This document shows, in pieces, positions 1-12,400 of a DNA stretch of 64,000 nt. Position numbers and translations under genes: made by a program. The stretch comes from Bactericera cockerelli. Lineage: Eukaryota; Arthropoda; Insecta; Hemiptera; Triozidae. Location: the NCBI GenBank assembly GCA_024516035.1, contig CM044964.1, positions 15,207,575 to 15,271,574 of the forward strand, given 5' to 3'. Numbering within the stretch: position 1 is the first letter of the stretch; each line of letters opens with the position of its first letter. The notes under the pieces are model-generated. The model did no database searches, had not been told where the DNA came from, and saw only the letters and a program-made list of their open reading frames with translations.

Positions 1-429
1 ATATCAAATGAAAGACCATTTTGTTGGCTTTACTTTGTTGTATAATACTAGTTCCCAAAATCTTAATGGTTACTGACTAAATTAAGAATATGTAGTCGAA
101 AACGGGCCAGGTACCCAAAGTAGAGCATCTAAGGCATGATAAGATAATGGGTGAAAATACTTATGATTTATAAAACTTATACATGAAAATGTTAGAAGAA
201 TAGTTTTGAATGATTTTTTGACACATTATGAAGCTATAAATACCCGTTTTTACCTACTTGATAGTTACTGACAGGTTAAGGCATGGCCAGAAAAACAAAA
301 TAATAATACAAACATATTACGTCAAAGTTATTCTCATTTTTTTATTGTAGAACTACAAATATCTAAAATTAAAAGTTCCAATAGGTAAAATTTCGTCAAA
401 AAAATACAAATCAAGCAGTAAAACTTAAC

Positions 430-918
430 TTAGTTAGTTTTGAGAGGGGTAGAGAGGGAACTTTTTGAAGAATCAGAATAGAGTCTTCTACATTTACTCA
501 CAAGTCTAACAACTTGTGGGACAAACTGTTTCTGACATTCCTCTCTAGTTAGTAAGTCGCTGAAGTCATTCCTCAACTTAATGCCTCTCTTGGCTGTGTC
601 GTTTACAACTTTAAGGGATTGTACAATTTTAAGTCCTTTCTGATACTGAGGCTCACCATGCCAAATTTAGGGGTCTACCCTCAAAAAGTCAGTTTTTATG
701 ACAAATCGACTGAAGAAAAGAAATGTTTCCTGAGTAATGAACTCTTTAAGGCCCCCTCTCACATAAGCTGGTATGTCTTTTATTCGTACTGTAATGTTGA
801 CATTTTTTGTCCCCTCTGTATCATCAGAAGAACTGAAAAGCTTTGCAGCCATTCCAGACTTTTCATCATGTGACAAAGTTGGATCAAAAAATCCCAAGCC
901 AACAGTTTCGGCATTCAA
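430..918 (-). pseudogene. C-terminal remnant of a transposon-type protein, left arm
   Basis: An open stretch reads leftward from about 918 (begins MNAETVGLGFFDPTLSHDEK), is open to 667, and continues in another frame to a TAA at 430-432. The latter part includes VVNDTAKRGIKL and ECQKQFVPQVV. From memory, similar tails occur in multi-copy uncharacterised arthropod and cnidarian proteins with zinc-binding N-termini; I cannot run a search. The frame breaks and the mirrored copy argue for a dead remnant. Confidence 0.5.
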
Positions 919-931
919 GTACCACAGGTTA

Positions 932-1198
932 TAGCCAAGAAACAGGAGCTACTGTAGACGCTTGTGGTCTGTGTTGTAACCTGCTCATCCCGTAGTATGC
1001 CTCCCCTCTGATGGGCGAGAAGTGACACAATACTTCCCATTTAGGTGCTGGGTCAACACGAGCGCACCGGAAGGTATCCCTTACAAACAATATTGTAACC
1101 AAATTAAGAATACAAATTTTTGTCGGCACGGAGGATCGAACCCAGGACCTTCCGCATGGCAAGCGCATGGCAAGCGGTACTGAGCTAATCGCGCTCTC
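932..1198 (-). repeat. tRNA-headed SINE, family G
   Basis: The reverse strand starts with a tRNA-like head (A box near TTAGCTCAGT, B box GGTTCGATCC) and continues with the body shared by copies at 3890, 20215, 57180 and 57606. The head carries a small internal duplication of the GCATGGCAAGCG segment. It sits at the centre of palindrome I. Confidence 0.85.
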
Positions 1199-1431
1199 AT
1201 ATAAATTATCTGCATGAGGTTCAGTTCTACTACCCATTTTACAGTTAAAGACGCTTCTCAAGACAACTTCTAAAATGTTGTGCTGATATGCTAAGGAGAG
1301 TAAGTCCCGCTCTAACATTTTTTCTAATAATGTGCAGGGTCCTTCTACTCCACACCTGTGTTTGATACTGTCGTATCAAAGCACTTAGTTCAGAGAAAGC
1401 ACTAAATAAAGTTGTCTATCACCTGTGGTAC

Positions 1432-1893
1432 TTGAATGCCAAAATTGTTGGCTTGGGATTTTTCGATCCAACTTTGTCACATGATGAAAAGTCTGGAATG
1501 GCTGCAAAGCTTTTCAGTTCATCTGTCAACATTACAGTACGAATAAAAGACATACCAGCTTATGTGAGAGGGGGCCTTAAAGAGTTCAATACTCACGGAA
1601 CTTTTCTTTTCTTTCGATTTGTCATAAAAACTGACTTTTTGAGGGGAGACCTCTAAATTTGGCATGGTGAGCCTCAGTATCAGAAAGGACTTAAAATTGT
1701 ACAATCCCTTAAAGTTGTAAACGACACAGCCAAGAGAGGCATTAAGTTGAGGAATGACTTCAGCGACTTACTAACTAGAGAGGAATGTCAGAAACAGTTT
1801 GTCCCACAAGTTGTGAGACTTGTGAGTAAATGTAGAAGACTCTATTCTGATTCTTCAAAAAGTTCCCTCTCTACCCCTCTCAAAACTAACTAA
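1432..1893 (+). pseudogene. C-terminal remnant of a transposon-type protein, right arm
   Basis: This is the mirror copy of the left-arm remnant. It begins MNAKIVGLGFFDPTLSHDEK, is open to 1656, and after a frame change runs through KVVNDTAKRGIKLRNDF to a TAA at 1891-1893. It lacks nine codons present in the left arm and differs from it at several residues, so the arms have diverged independently. Confidence 0.5.
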
Positions 1894-2322
1894 GTTAAGT
1901 TTTACTGCTTGATTTGTATTTTTTTGACGAAATTTTACCTATTGGAACTTTTAATTTTAGATATTTGTAGTTCTACAATAAAAAAATGAGAATAACTTTG
2001 ACGTAATATGTTTGTATTATTATTTTGTTTTTCTGGCCATGCCTTAACCTGTCAGTAACTATCAAGTAGGTAAAAACGGGTATTTATAGCTTCATAATGT
2101 GTCAAAAAATCATTCAAAACTATTCTTCTAACATTTTCATGTATAAGTTTTATAAATCATAAGTATTTTCACCCATTATCTTATCATGCCTTAGATGCTC
2201 TACTTTGGGTACCTGGCCCGTTTTCGACTACATATTCTTAATTTAGTCAGTAACCATTAAGATTTTGGGAACTAGTATTATACAACAAAGTAAAGCCAAC
2301 AAAATGGTCTTTCATTTGATAT

Positions 2323-2607
2323 ATCTTTAAAGCTCGTATGATTTTTCGTTCTCGAGTTATGGCCGAAAATGTCAGCTCAACCTCGAAAATTTGGCAAATT
2401 TCCAAACTTTGAGGCCAGAGCGGGTCCTGTTAACGTACTCTGATTGCCTTGAAATTTTGTCTATCTCAATTTCTGCAAAAGCCGAACTCATTTCTGCCTG
2501 AGCGTTGTAAAAATTCCCGATATTGATTTTTTAAAACCAGTCTAATGTATATATTCTATGTCATTTGTAAATAAAACTTGATTCAACATGTTTAATAATA
2601 ATAATAA
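2323..2607. other. No gene seen between palindrome I and the duplicated block
   Basis: Non-coding sequence ending in a short AAT microsatellite (about 2590-2608). No exon with splice sites was recognised. It could belong to the outer part of the fold-back element. Confidence 0.6.
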
Positions 2608-3420
2608 TAATGAAAATGAGTGGCTTTAGAATGGTTAACTTAAGTGGTCTGTCTGTTCCGCGATAACTCTCGAACGGATTCTTCAAAATAGATGAAATTT
2701 TGTATATATGTTGATTGGGGTCCTAGAATTTTACCTATAAGGCCTTTCGGGGCCAAATGGGGGACCCGTTTTGGTGAAAATCGAAAACGATTTTTCTAAT
2801 ATTTTTTTTTTTTAATCAAGCAAGACTCTTGAAATTTAGTAGAGTCGTTTAGAAAATATATTTGAGTTCAGTAGTCAAATTTGATGATCGTAAAAGATGA
2901 GGAGAATTAACACCAGGCACGGTTGAATAATTTTTCTTGTTGAACACTCCACGATCTACGAAAATGTGTAGAACAGTTTGTGTCTCAAGACGTAAGGAAA
3001 AAGTCAAAAAATTGCAGCTTTTCATCCCCCCCTGATTTTGCACAGGGTTCTCGATCTCAAAAACTTGAGAAAATGTCAATAAATAATATCCCAATAATTC
3101 CTGAACAATATCCCAAGGTTTCATAAATTCCAACCTTTTTCCACCAAGCCCTACTTTTTCTTACCAGGTTAATCGCACTTAATAGTAATCGAAAAGAGAA
3201 TATGATTATGATAACAAAAAGCCTAATATGCTCAAAAATGTTTCATAATGGTTCCAGAGCCATAACTATAAGGATCAGGAGGGGGTTTTTTAGAGGGTAT
3301 AAAACGCTTTTGGAGATCAAATAAACGTTCGTTTGAATCAATGCAAATATTTCCCTTCAAAAAAAAAAAAAAAAAATCTCACTCAATAGTTTCATTAAAT
3401 AAGACTCCTATTATTTTCAG

Positions 3421-6400
3421 ATTCACCCCCATGGCTGGTGTGCTCTGAGCCGCAATATTTCTAACAGTGAGAGATCAGAATGGTCCTGTGTCCATGATAT
3501 CCAGGAGTCCCCAGAGCCTGTCGAGGACGAGGGAACTGAAGAGGAAGAATTTAGGTGAGGAAATCACTTTCTATCATAATAATAATTATATAGTCTTATT
3601 TATACTGCCCGATTAGGACTATTAAGCCCCATTATTCCAGCAGTAAGACCAAGACGTATTATTGTGTGGTAAGAATCCAAAATGGGAAGAAAATTTGTCA
3701 TGTCCCAGCTGGGTTTCGAACCCGCGACCACTGGAATTTCTGGATTCACAGAGTGTCGCCTTTACCACTGAGCTACCGGGATCTTCCAAACAAAACCACA
3801 ACAACAACAACATGTGAATAAGATCATATTTCAAGTAGGTATAAAATAGGAGAGAAAGTAAATTGAACTAGTTTCTTTAAAATGAGTGTTGCACAGCCTT
3901 TTTTATTTCGTAGCCATGAGCTACTGTAAGCACTTGTGGTCTATGTTGTATATTGCCCATCCCGTGTTGTATATTGCTCATACCTTCAATTTAATGGGCG
4001 AGAAGTGACACACTACTTCCCATTTAGGTGGTAGGTCAACACGAGCGCAGTGGAAGGTATCCCTTACAAACAACTGAAACCAAATTTAGGTTAATTTTTT
4101 TTGTCAGCTTGGGGGATCGAACCTGGGACCTTCCGCATGTCAAGCGAGTGCTTATCCACTGATCTGATGGCGCGCTCAAAATGTGATACAATATGTATAA
4201 TTGTATATGTATTGTGTACAGTACACATTCTACACTTAAAAATGTTAATTTACGAATCCTTAGTGCTAAAGGAAGCACAAAGCCTGTTTACAATTATTGA
4301 GGATCTTCCAAATAAAACCAAACATGTCCAACAAAAACCATCAGTATTAATCAAAAATTTGATGTGTCGAAAATCACAAGATTTTGGCCAGGGTTCATAC
4401 GATCGACAGTGATGTAATATGACGACTCTCAAGAGAGCTTTATAATCATTTTATTTTATTTATTTTTAAAGGGGAAAATAAAATGGACATATTCAGTGTT
4501 TGTCAAAATCAAAAAGTTTCAACTAGGGCTAAGAGGGGGCTATGTTCGGACCTCTTCAAATCATTTTATCGGATTTATCTGGTCATTTACTATGGGATCC
4601 AATAGCTAATTCGATTTTTTATTCAAATGAAAGACGTCACTTTCATTTGAATGGTCATATCACGATGAGGGTTTTACCATCCATTCGCTGGAAACCTACA
4701 AACCAGCTACTCAAATTAACCTCACCCAGCCGAAGTGGGGTCGGCAATAGCAGTCACCCATACAAGTTCTAACCTCGCTGGACGTTGCTTAACTTCAGTG
4801 ACAGAACGAGAATTGGTTTATTCAACACTGGCTCTTTTAAACATTTTATATATGTACCAAAGAATTGCGTCCTGTTTTTTTAGTCATGTTTAATGAATGT
4901 ACCTTTAGCAGAATCTATCTTGTTGGAAGATCATTTGTCACTCACCAAAAATCAAACTAAACTACTGACAAAAAAGAAAAACAAACAGCCTTAGTTGATT
5001 GATTCAAAATACATTTATTTTATTTATTCTCATACACAGTATGAAAAAGAATATTAAAAGAGTGACCAGATTCCTAAGTTGGGTTTGTAAAAAAATATGT
5101 AAAAATATTGGCTCTCCTGTGAATCAGTCAAGATCCAGATTCCTTTAAGTATGTATGGGTAACAATGACTTCACTGCATAATATCAGACGTAAGTGTGAC
5201 TCAAGTAAGAGTAAGTGGCCAGATCTCTCTGTGAACTAGGACGAGCCAGTAACCAAGAACAAGAACAACTGAAAAACATACATCTTAATATATAAATGTC
5301 AAAGTCACTGACCACTGACTGATCATCGCTCTACAGCCCAAACCGTAAGTCCTAGGAAGCTGAAATTTGGTAGGTAGCTTTGTCTTATAGTCTAGATGTG
5401 CAATAAGACGGGATTTTTCGAAACTCCCATTACAACACCTGCCATTGGCGAAAAAGGATTTTTTGCTTTCACGACCATGCCTCGGCCCGCAAAGCGGGCG
5501 ACAGCCCGCTTGTTTTCTTATAGAGCTTTCTAAGCAAGATAGGTAATCAGTTAAAATACATATGTATATCATTGTTTATAGGTAGGTGTGTCCCAACCTA
5601 GGAATTTCGAATTAGGATTTTTGAAAAGGAAATGAAACATCAAAAGGATAGGTAAAAAAGAGAAAGTATTCAAAAAGACAGAGGGTATAGAAAGCTAAAA
5701 ACATTATAATTTTCTCAACATGATAGACCATGGTCTATTTTAATTTTTAACATTTAAAATTTCTCTTTTTATTGTATTAAATTGAATTTTAACAATATTT
5801 TGAAGTAATTATGTCTCACTTGTAATCTCACTACAGCAATGTACATTTTTTTAAAAAAATTATATAAATAAACTTTTTTTAAAATAATTCATGATGTCTT
5901 TTAGTGTCATAAGTAGACAAAAATATTTTTTTTTTTTTTTTTTTACCCAAATCAAGAATAGAAGAAAATACATTTCAGTAAACATGATGCACACCTTGAG
6001 AGAATTTCTGAATTCATACATTATGCATCAAGGCTAACATCTTCATGGTGAAAATGGCATTTTGTTTTCTAGCATTCCATCAAAGAAAAATTTAAAAATG
6101 GTTCTTAATTGATGGCGGACCATGTATAATTAAATTTTGTTTGTATTCTAATTCTTTTTCTTCCACAGTAAATCTCTACAAGACAGTAGTGGTGGCACAA
6201 CCAGTGCAGGAGCTACAAGTGCATCAACTAGTGGTGGAGCTACATCTAGTCAGACAGGCACTGCAAGGTTTACACAACTATCTAGAAGAGCAAGACGTTA
6301 CACAGAGCGGAACTTACGTAGCAATACCACTGAGAATAGATACCCTCAGCTGGAGATTAGCACAGCAGACATATGGGAAGCCCTGCTGGTAAGACAATTT

Positions 6401-9400
6401 TACTACATATTGCAAAAGTATTTAGACTGAGTAAGGTTAAAGTTAGCAGCTTGGGGAGCTTGTGTACAAATTTTAACTGCATGGTTATATCACAATGGGG
6501 TTTTTACCCTCCATTCACTGGAAAGTCACAAACAAGCTACTAAAATTAACCTCACACAGCCTAGGAATAGCCAGCATTACAAGGGTTCAAATTTGAATGG
6601 TCACCCATTCAATTCCTAGCCTTGCTAGACATTGCTCAACTTCAGTGACTGAATGAGAACTGGTGAATTCAATTTTCCATTGACACTTGCTAACCTAATC
6701 TTTATGGGCAGTGAAAAATTAGTACTTTAATAATTTAAAGTAGATTTTTTCAATATCACATGGAGCTTGAATACATTTGGTTTAGATAGGATAGGATACA
6801 TTGGTACTTACTACCACATTATTCTTTGCACATCAGGACTGTCTTCCCAGTAAAACTTTTTTGTAAAAAATAAATACACTGTTACAATATTAATGAGTGA
6901 ATTGAATGCAAATTCTGAAGCTAACTCCCACCATTTAAGACTCCTAATGTTGAAATGTAAACGATACAAGACAAAGGGTAGAATAAAATATCTAAATTCT
7001 AACAATAACTGTGGTACAAGATTGAGCAACACACAAATTATGTACAAAAAGAAATACCTAAATAAACAATTCTTCATGATGTGGTAGAAGGAAAACACAT
7101 ACACAGGGATCATAAGGAAACGGAAATAAGGGATATTTTCATAGAGACGCCTCCAAATGTAAAATATATAATGTCTATTATCAGCTAGTACATAAGGGTG
7201 GACCATTGTGTTGTATTTAATGATATAATAGAGTGAAATAGAAGATATCAACAATAAAAATGAGTTGTTTAATGAAAATGCAAATTTTGTAAATTCATGG
7301 ATACTCCTAAGTGCATAGGGTAGAGAGAAGAACAAACAAAATGTAAAAAAGTACAACATCTGAGGAAAATGGAGCACTGGTGTGTGAGAGCTTCTGTCAC
7401 CTACAACTATACCTTGATTGAGAATGATAAACAAAACAAATAAGAAAGCAACTGCAGTAAATCCAAGCACTTTCTTGTAAGTTCTTTGGTTGATTAAGTG
7501 TTTCACCATGGTTTGACTGACTTTCAAGTAATCTCTCTTCAAATGATTTTTCTTTGAGATTTTATCAAAGAAAACTTCCAGGTCACTGAGTAATATCTCA
7601 GCTCCAACATAGAATACCCATATGATATTGGTCTGCCTCACAATGACAGAAATAAAAGCTATTGCAGCAGAGAGTTGATGTTTTGATTGTAAATGTAAGG
7701 CATACATTAATAAAATCATTGAGGTTGACAAAGCATCCGTGTAGTATAAGAAAGAGAAGAAATACAACACTGGAAAAGTACTGATAGACAGTGCTGAGAG
7801 AAGAATTTTAAGCAAATCATTCTGATTTGTTCCTCCTCTTGGAATGTTTTTTATTTTCAGAATTTCAAATATCAGATAAAAGTTAAAGATTGCACAGATC
7901 AGGTTAGTTGATCGGAGAATAGTGACAGTGCAAATGTCATACTTCAATAGGAAACCAATAGGTTTGAATATTCCTATGGAGAATAGGTAGAGCCCAGGTA
8001 AAGTTGTTATCTTCTGGTCCCACTCAAAGAAATACCCTTTGCAAAATTTGACAGCTTGTGGGATATGAAATATCTCATCAATGTATGGATTAGGTTGGAT
8101 ATTGTTGAAGAAGTAACTTAGCAGGACAGATATTAAGGAGAATATCATAAAACTCACAAGTTGAAGTATTTGAACAGTTATTAATGATGTCTGCATCTTG
8201 TCCAAATTCTTCATTTCAGGAGCTTGAAGTTACAGATCCATGCTCCCCTTTATTATATTGTTTGATGCTATATTACATGGCTTCCAGGACTTTTATAACT
8301 AACTTCTTTATAACTTCCAGTTCCCATCCTATCATCCAGTCCTGTTTTTTAAACTCATAACGTTTAACTGTTTTGTTTAGTGACAAACAATGTTATCAAG
8401 CGTCGCGTTGTCTCTCGTTTTAAAATATTTTAACGTTTGTCACGGTGGATTTTTAAACTAACATAAATGCGCATGCGTCGCGATTATTTCTCCATCAGTT
8501 CAATCGGTGTGATGGGGTGCGTTTATCAATCTGTTGATTGGTGATTTATCACTTATCACCCTGTTTTATTTAAATAATAATTAATTGATACTCGCACCCT
8601 TGAAGCCTGTTTCCTGTTTCCCACTGAGCGCAATAACTTGTTCCGAAACATTTCGCGACATTTTGTCCTGTAATTCTTTGCAACAAAATTGAAGAGTAGA
8701 TTTTTTTTACCTAGTCGGGATTCGAACCTGAGCCACCTGCGTGTAAACCTGTTAATCTAGTGCGCTACTCCGATCGGCCAACGGTGAATACTTTTAAATT
8801 AATAAAATATTGTGTATTGTGTTACCAATTTCAACTTTTCAGAAAGTAGGTATAATGTGAGAAATCATGGTCGAAATTTTATGTTATTTTTAGTTTAGGT
8901 ATTCATAATTACAGCCGGGATCTCACTGAATTCAACATTTTGTCTCCAAACGCTTCTCACCGTTTCGTGCTCCGCTTTTCCTAATCAAATGAGATCAAAT
9001 GCCACTGACTGAAACAAACGCTTTGCAGTACTTCCCAATCAAAATTCAACACAAAATGCTACAAAACGTTTCGAAATAAAAGGTTGTGCTCAGTGGGAAA
9101 TCAAATTGAAGACTCCTGGATTTAGGGCCAAATTATAATAAAACAGGATTAAAGTCAAGGAGCAAATTATAAGAAAATAAGCCATACTATCCTTCTAGTC
9201 GGTCTACAGTACGCTGTGATCGGTTGAAACTCCGACTTATCTTAATTCGTCTGTCCCAGTAGCTCAGTGATAAAAGTGGCACTGTGTGAATCCAGAGGTT
9301 CAAGAGGTCGCAGGTTCGAAACCCAGCCGGTAGTTACATTACAAGTTATCCTCCCAGGGATTTTTTAGCACATAATAAAACACGTCTTGGGCTTACTGCT

Positions 9401-12400
9401 GGAAAAATGGGACTTAATAGTCCTAATCGGGCAGTATAAATAAAGCTATATTATTATTATATTAACCAGTTATATTATTAAAGCTATTATATTAACCAGT
9501 TAAGTGAGATAGGATTTTAGTTTTAATATATGCTAAGTGAATATGTATAATAGAACCCCCGTTCATGTAAAAAAAATATAATATTATTAATTATGTCCCA
9601 GGTGCTACGAGAAGCAAGGAGTATTCAGGGTGGTAACGGCGCGGTGTTCCGCCACATGCACCAGCAGGAGTACGACCAAGACCTGGTGAGGATCATCCGA
9701 ATGTCCTCAGGTGAGTCCTCCACACCAAATCTACCAAACTTTTGTCCTGTTCTTTCATAAAACATATAATAACTGTAGTAGTAGTAGTAGTAGTAGTAAA
9801 ATTTATTTGTATTTAATTATAAAATAAATGTTACAATTGTGATGTTGGCATTAAAGCTTTAAAAAAAATACAATGGAACTAATTAGTAACTAATTTATAA
9901 CAGTTAAAATTGAATATTCAATAACTTGAATATTCATAACAATAATAACTGTAGGTAGTAAAACATAGGTACCTCAGTCTACTTTACACCTTACATTTTG
10001 TATAATCTTAAATTTAATCTTAGCTTCAGAGTGACTTCAACTTGGAAAAACAAAATCTTTCCCTAATGATCAAACATCTACGATTTTTATATTTTTAAAA
10101 ATAATTTCATTTGGCGGCTAGCCCGATTTCCAAAAAATAGCATTTCAATTTATATTTGAATCCCACCTAATGAATGAAAATTTCCTCACATATCTTTGAC
10201 TGTCCACACTGATAATGGTACCAAAACAACCGCCGGGATAATGATATACTCATGTTCTAATAGTGCTATACAGTCGAACCTGAATATTAGAGAATTCAAG
10301 GGACCGGAGACTTTTCCTCTCTTTTATCAGGTTTCTCTTATAAAGAGGTCATTTTCCCTTACAGAATGGTAAATTGGATCTGGAAATTGTTCTCTTATAT
10401 CCAGTATCCAGTTCTCGTCTATCCAGGTTCGACTGTATAAATGGGTGCGAAATTAAGAGACAAAATCGAGAACTTGAGTCATGAGTCGTCATGACTTGGT
10501 ATCGGTTTTCTCCATCTAAGACAGTACGCAAATCGAGACTTAGCGCAACAGATGTATTACAAAAACGTCTATTATCCGCCTTAATTGTTACATAAACGTC
10601 TATTAAAAAAAAAAAAATATTCCGCCCATCAGCAGGCTGGGACTATAAAGAGGGAGTAGACCAGCATTGGCTTGGATCTGGGGGCCCTTGTCAATTATTA
10701 GCCTCCTTGTAAAGACAGTGGTAGAAGTGCTGAATCATTACTCCACTGTCTGGCTACCATCATTGATGATGACGCCACCCTAAGAGAGAGAAGAAGTGTC
10801 TATCATTATAATTAACCGTTTCATTGCAGGGCTCCCTAACCAAGGCTCGAGTGAGGACCCCGAGGAAAGGGACTCGGAAGAAACAGAAAGCAACTCGGGA
10901 GGCGCCGCGTCGGATGATGTTCACGCCATGTCAGACGATGAAACACCTCGCCGGCCCAGTGAAACAGCTCAGGGGGCGGGGCAGACTGGGGAGGGTGGGG
11001 CCAGTGAAACAGAGGGCAGTCGGGTCGTTTTCCGGTTCACCAATTCTAGATCTAACGAACAGGTGTGCATTATTACTTCTTCTCTTTACTTTGCGTCTCC
11101 TGTGGTGTGTATGACCATAGATGTTGACATGCACCACTATAATCTAATAAAAGATAGATAGATAGATTTTGCGTCTCAATATCTAGGTCAGTCGAGACGG
11201 AGGTTTTATCCTCTATTCGATGAGAACTCTCAAACCAGCTACCCACATTTACCTCACCCAGCCTGAAATTATCATACATATACATTATTGTTTTGTAGTA
11301 AAATGTTACACGTAGTTTTAAACAATCCGGCCCAACCCAGGCTGGGTGAGGTTAATGTGGGTAGCAGGTTTGTGGAAAAAAAAAACAATTTTAGTCATTG
11401 CATGAATAATTTAAAGAAGATTTTTAAATAGCTGGAAGTAATAGTATATAAAAGTAATTTACCTTTACTATTGTTTAAACTGCTAGAAAAAAACGGTACT
11501 GTTTATAGTACCGCTGCATAAAAAAATATTTGTAAAAATGACTCTCTTTTTTTATATGGATTAGTTTTTCCCTGCAGTATTGTTCCCTCAAGTGAGAATT
11601 GTAAAACTATTGTTTCGTGTAATATACACAATTACACACTGCGTGCGTAGTCCGGAACTTGGCCTGACGCACTCCCCTGAGCCTTAGGTCTTAGAACCAG
11701 ATGGTCCGTGATGGGTTCGCTAGGCCAAATAGCAGTAATAGTTTTTTTTTTTTTGAAGATTGGCAGTGGGCCAAAAATAAGCCCATACAGCCACTAAATA
11801 GACATAAGACTGTATTTTTATTGCTCTTTTTTAAATACATTAGACAGTATATCAGAACAATTTTTCAATTTTATGTTTAAAAAAAAAGAAGATAATAATA
11901 CATATAGGTATATACCTGTATATAAAAAATCTAATAATAATAGTAATATAAATATAAATACGAATGGTTTTTCTATGGAGGATTTTTTGGTTTAGTATAT
12001 AGGTATATTCATATGTGTAGTAAAGTTTAAGTAATAGTTAGATGTATTATCAATTGGAAGTTTAATAGCAGTAATAGTTAGATCATTGAAGAACCAAAGT
12101 TTCTATCCCTGTCCCCATCCCTTCCTCTTTGCCAGGTGTTTGTCGTCACGGATCGAGGCAACAACTCGTCAACAACCACCCCCGCCAGTTCCACAGCGAG
12201 CACCCACCAGGCACGCACCCCCAAGCCCAACACCAACAAAGCCAGCAGGAAGCCACTCCTGCGCAAGTCCTTCGTTCAGAACAGGCCCCGCCTCACCCAC
12301 TATGTGGAGGAGTTGAATGTGGGCCGGGGCTACATCAAGGAGCTCTGCTTCTCCTCGGACGGACGACTCATCTGCTCGCCTTTCTCTTTCGGTAAGTTAA

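Larger units (their letters stand above)
1..2322. repeat. Fold-back palindrome I, arms about 0.9 kb
   Basis: The sequence from 1 to about 930 is the near-perfect reverse complement of about 1421-2322. Position 1 pairs with 2322, so the left arm probably continues outside the window. Both arms carry the same protein remnant in mirror orientation, and the 490-bp centre holds a SINE. The right arm lacks a 27-nt coding stretch present on the left. The structure resembles a fold-back transposon or a head-to-head pair of element ends. Its class is not recognised. Confidence 0.9.
2608..7790 (+). repeat. Duplicated block, copy 1
   Basis: Matches 59844-64000 in the same orientation, beginning at GAAAATGAGTGGC and including two DCAF10 exons and most of ALG10. 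The match stops at 7790 only because the window ends; it very likely continues. Copy 1 has extra insertions: about 1.1 kb with SINEs at 3786-4900 and a Helitron-like element at 5283. It lacks two inserts of copy 2, about 59877-60175 and the retroposon at 61810. Confidence 0.95.

Noticed and set aside
6141..6392. Open frame from a nearby ATG over DCAF10 exon 8
   Set aside because: It is a shifted frame of the exon; the spliced frame (SKSLQDSSGG...) is in phase with exon 7 and identical in both copies.
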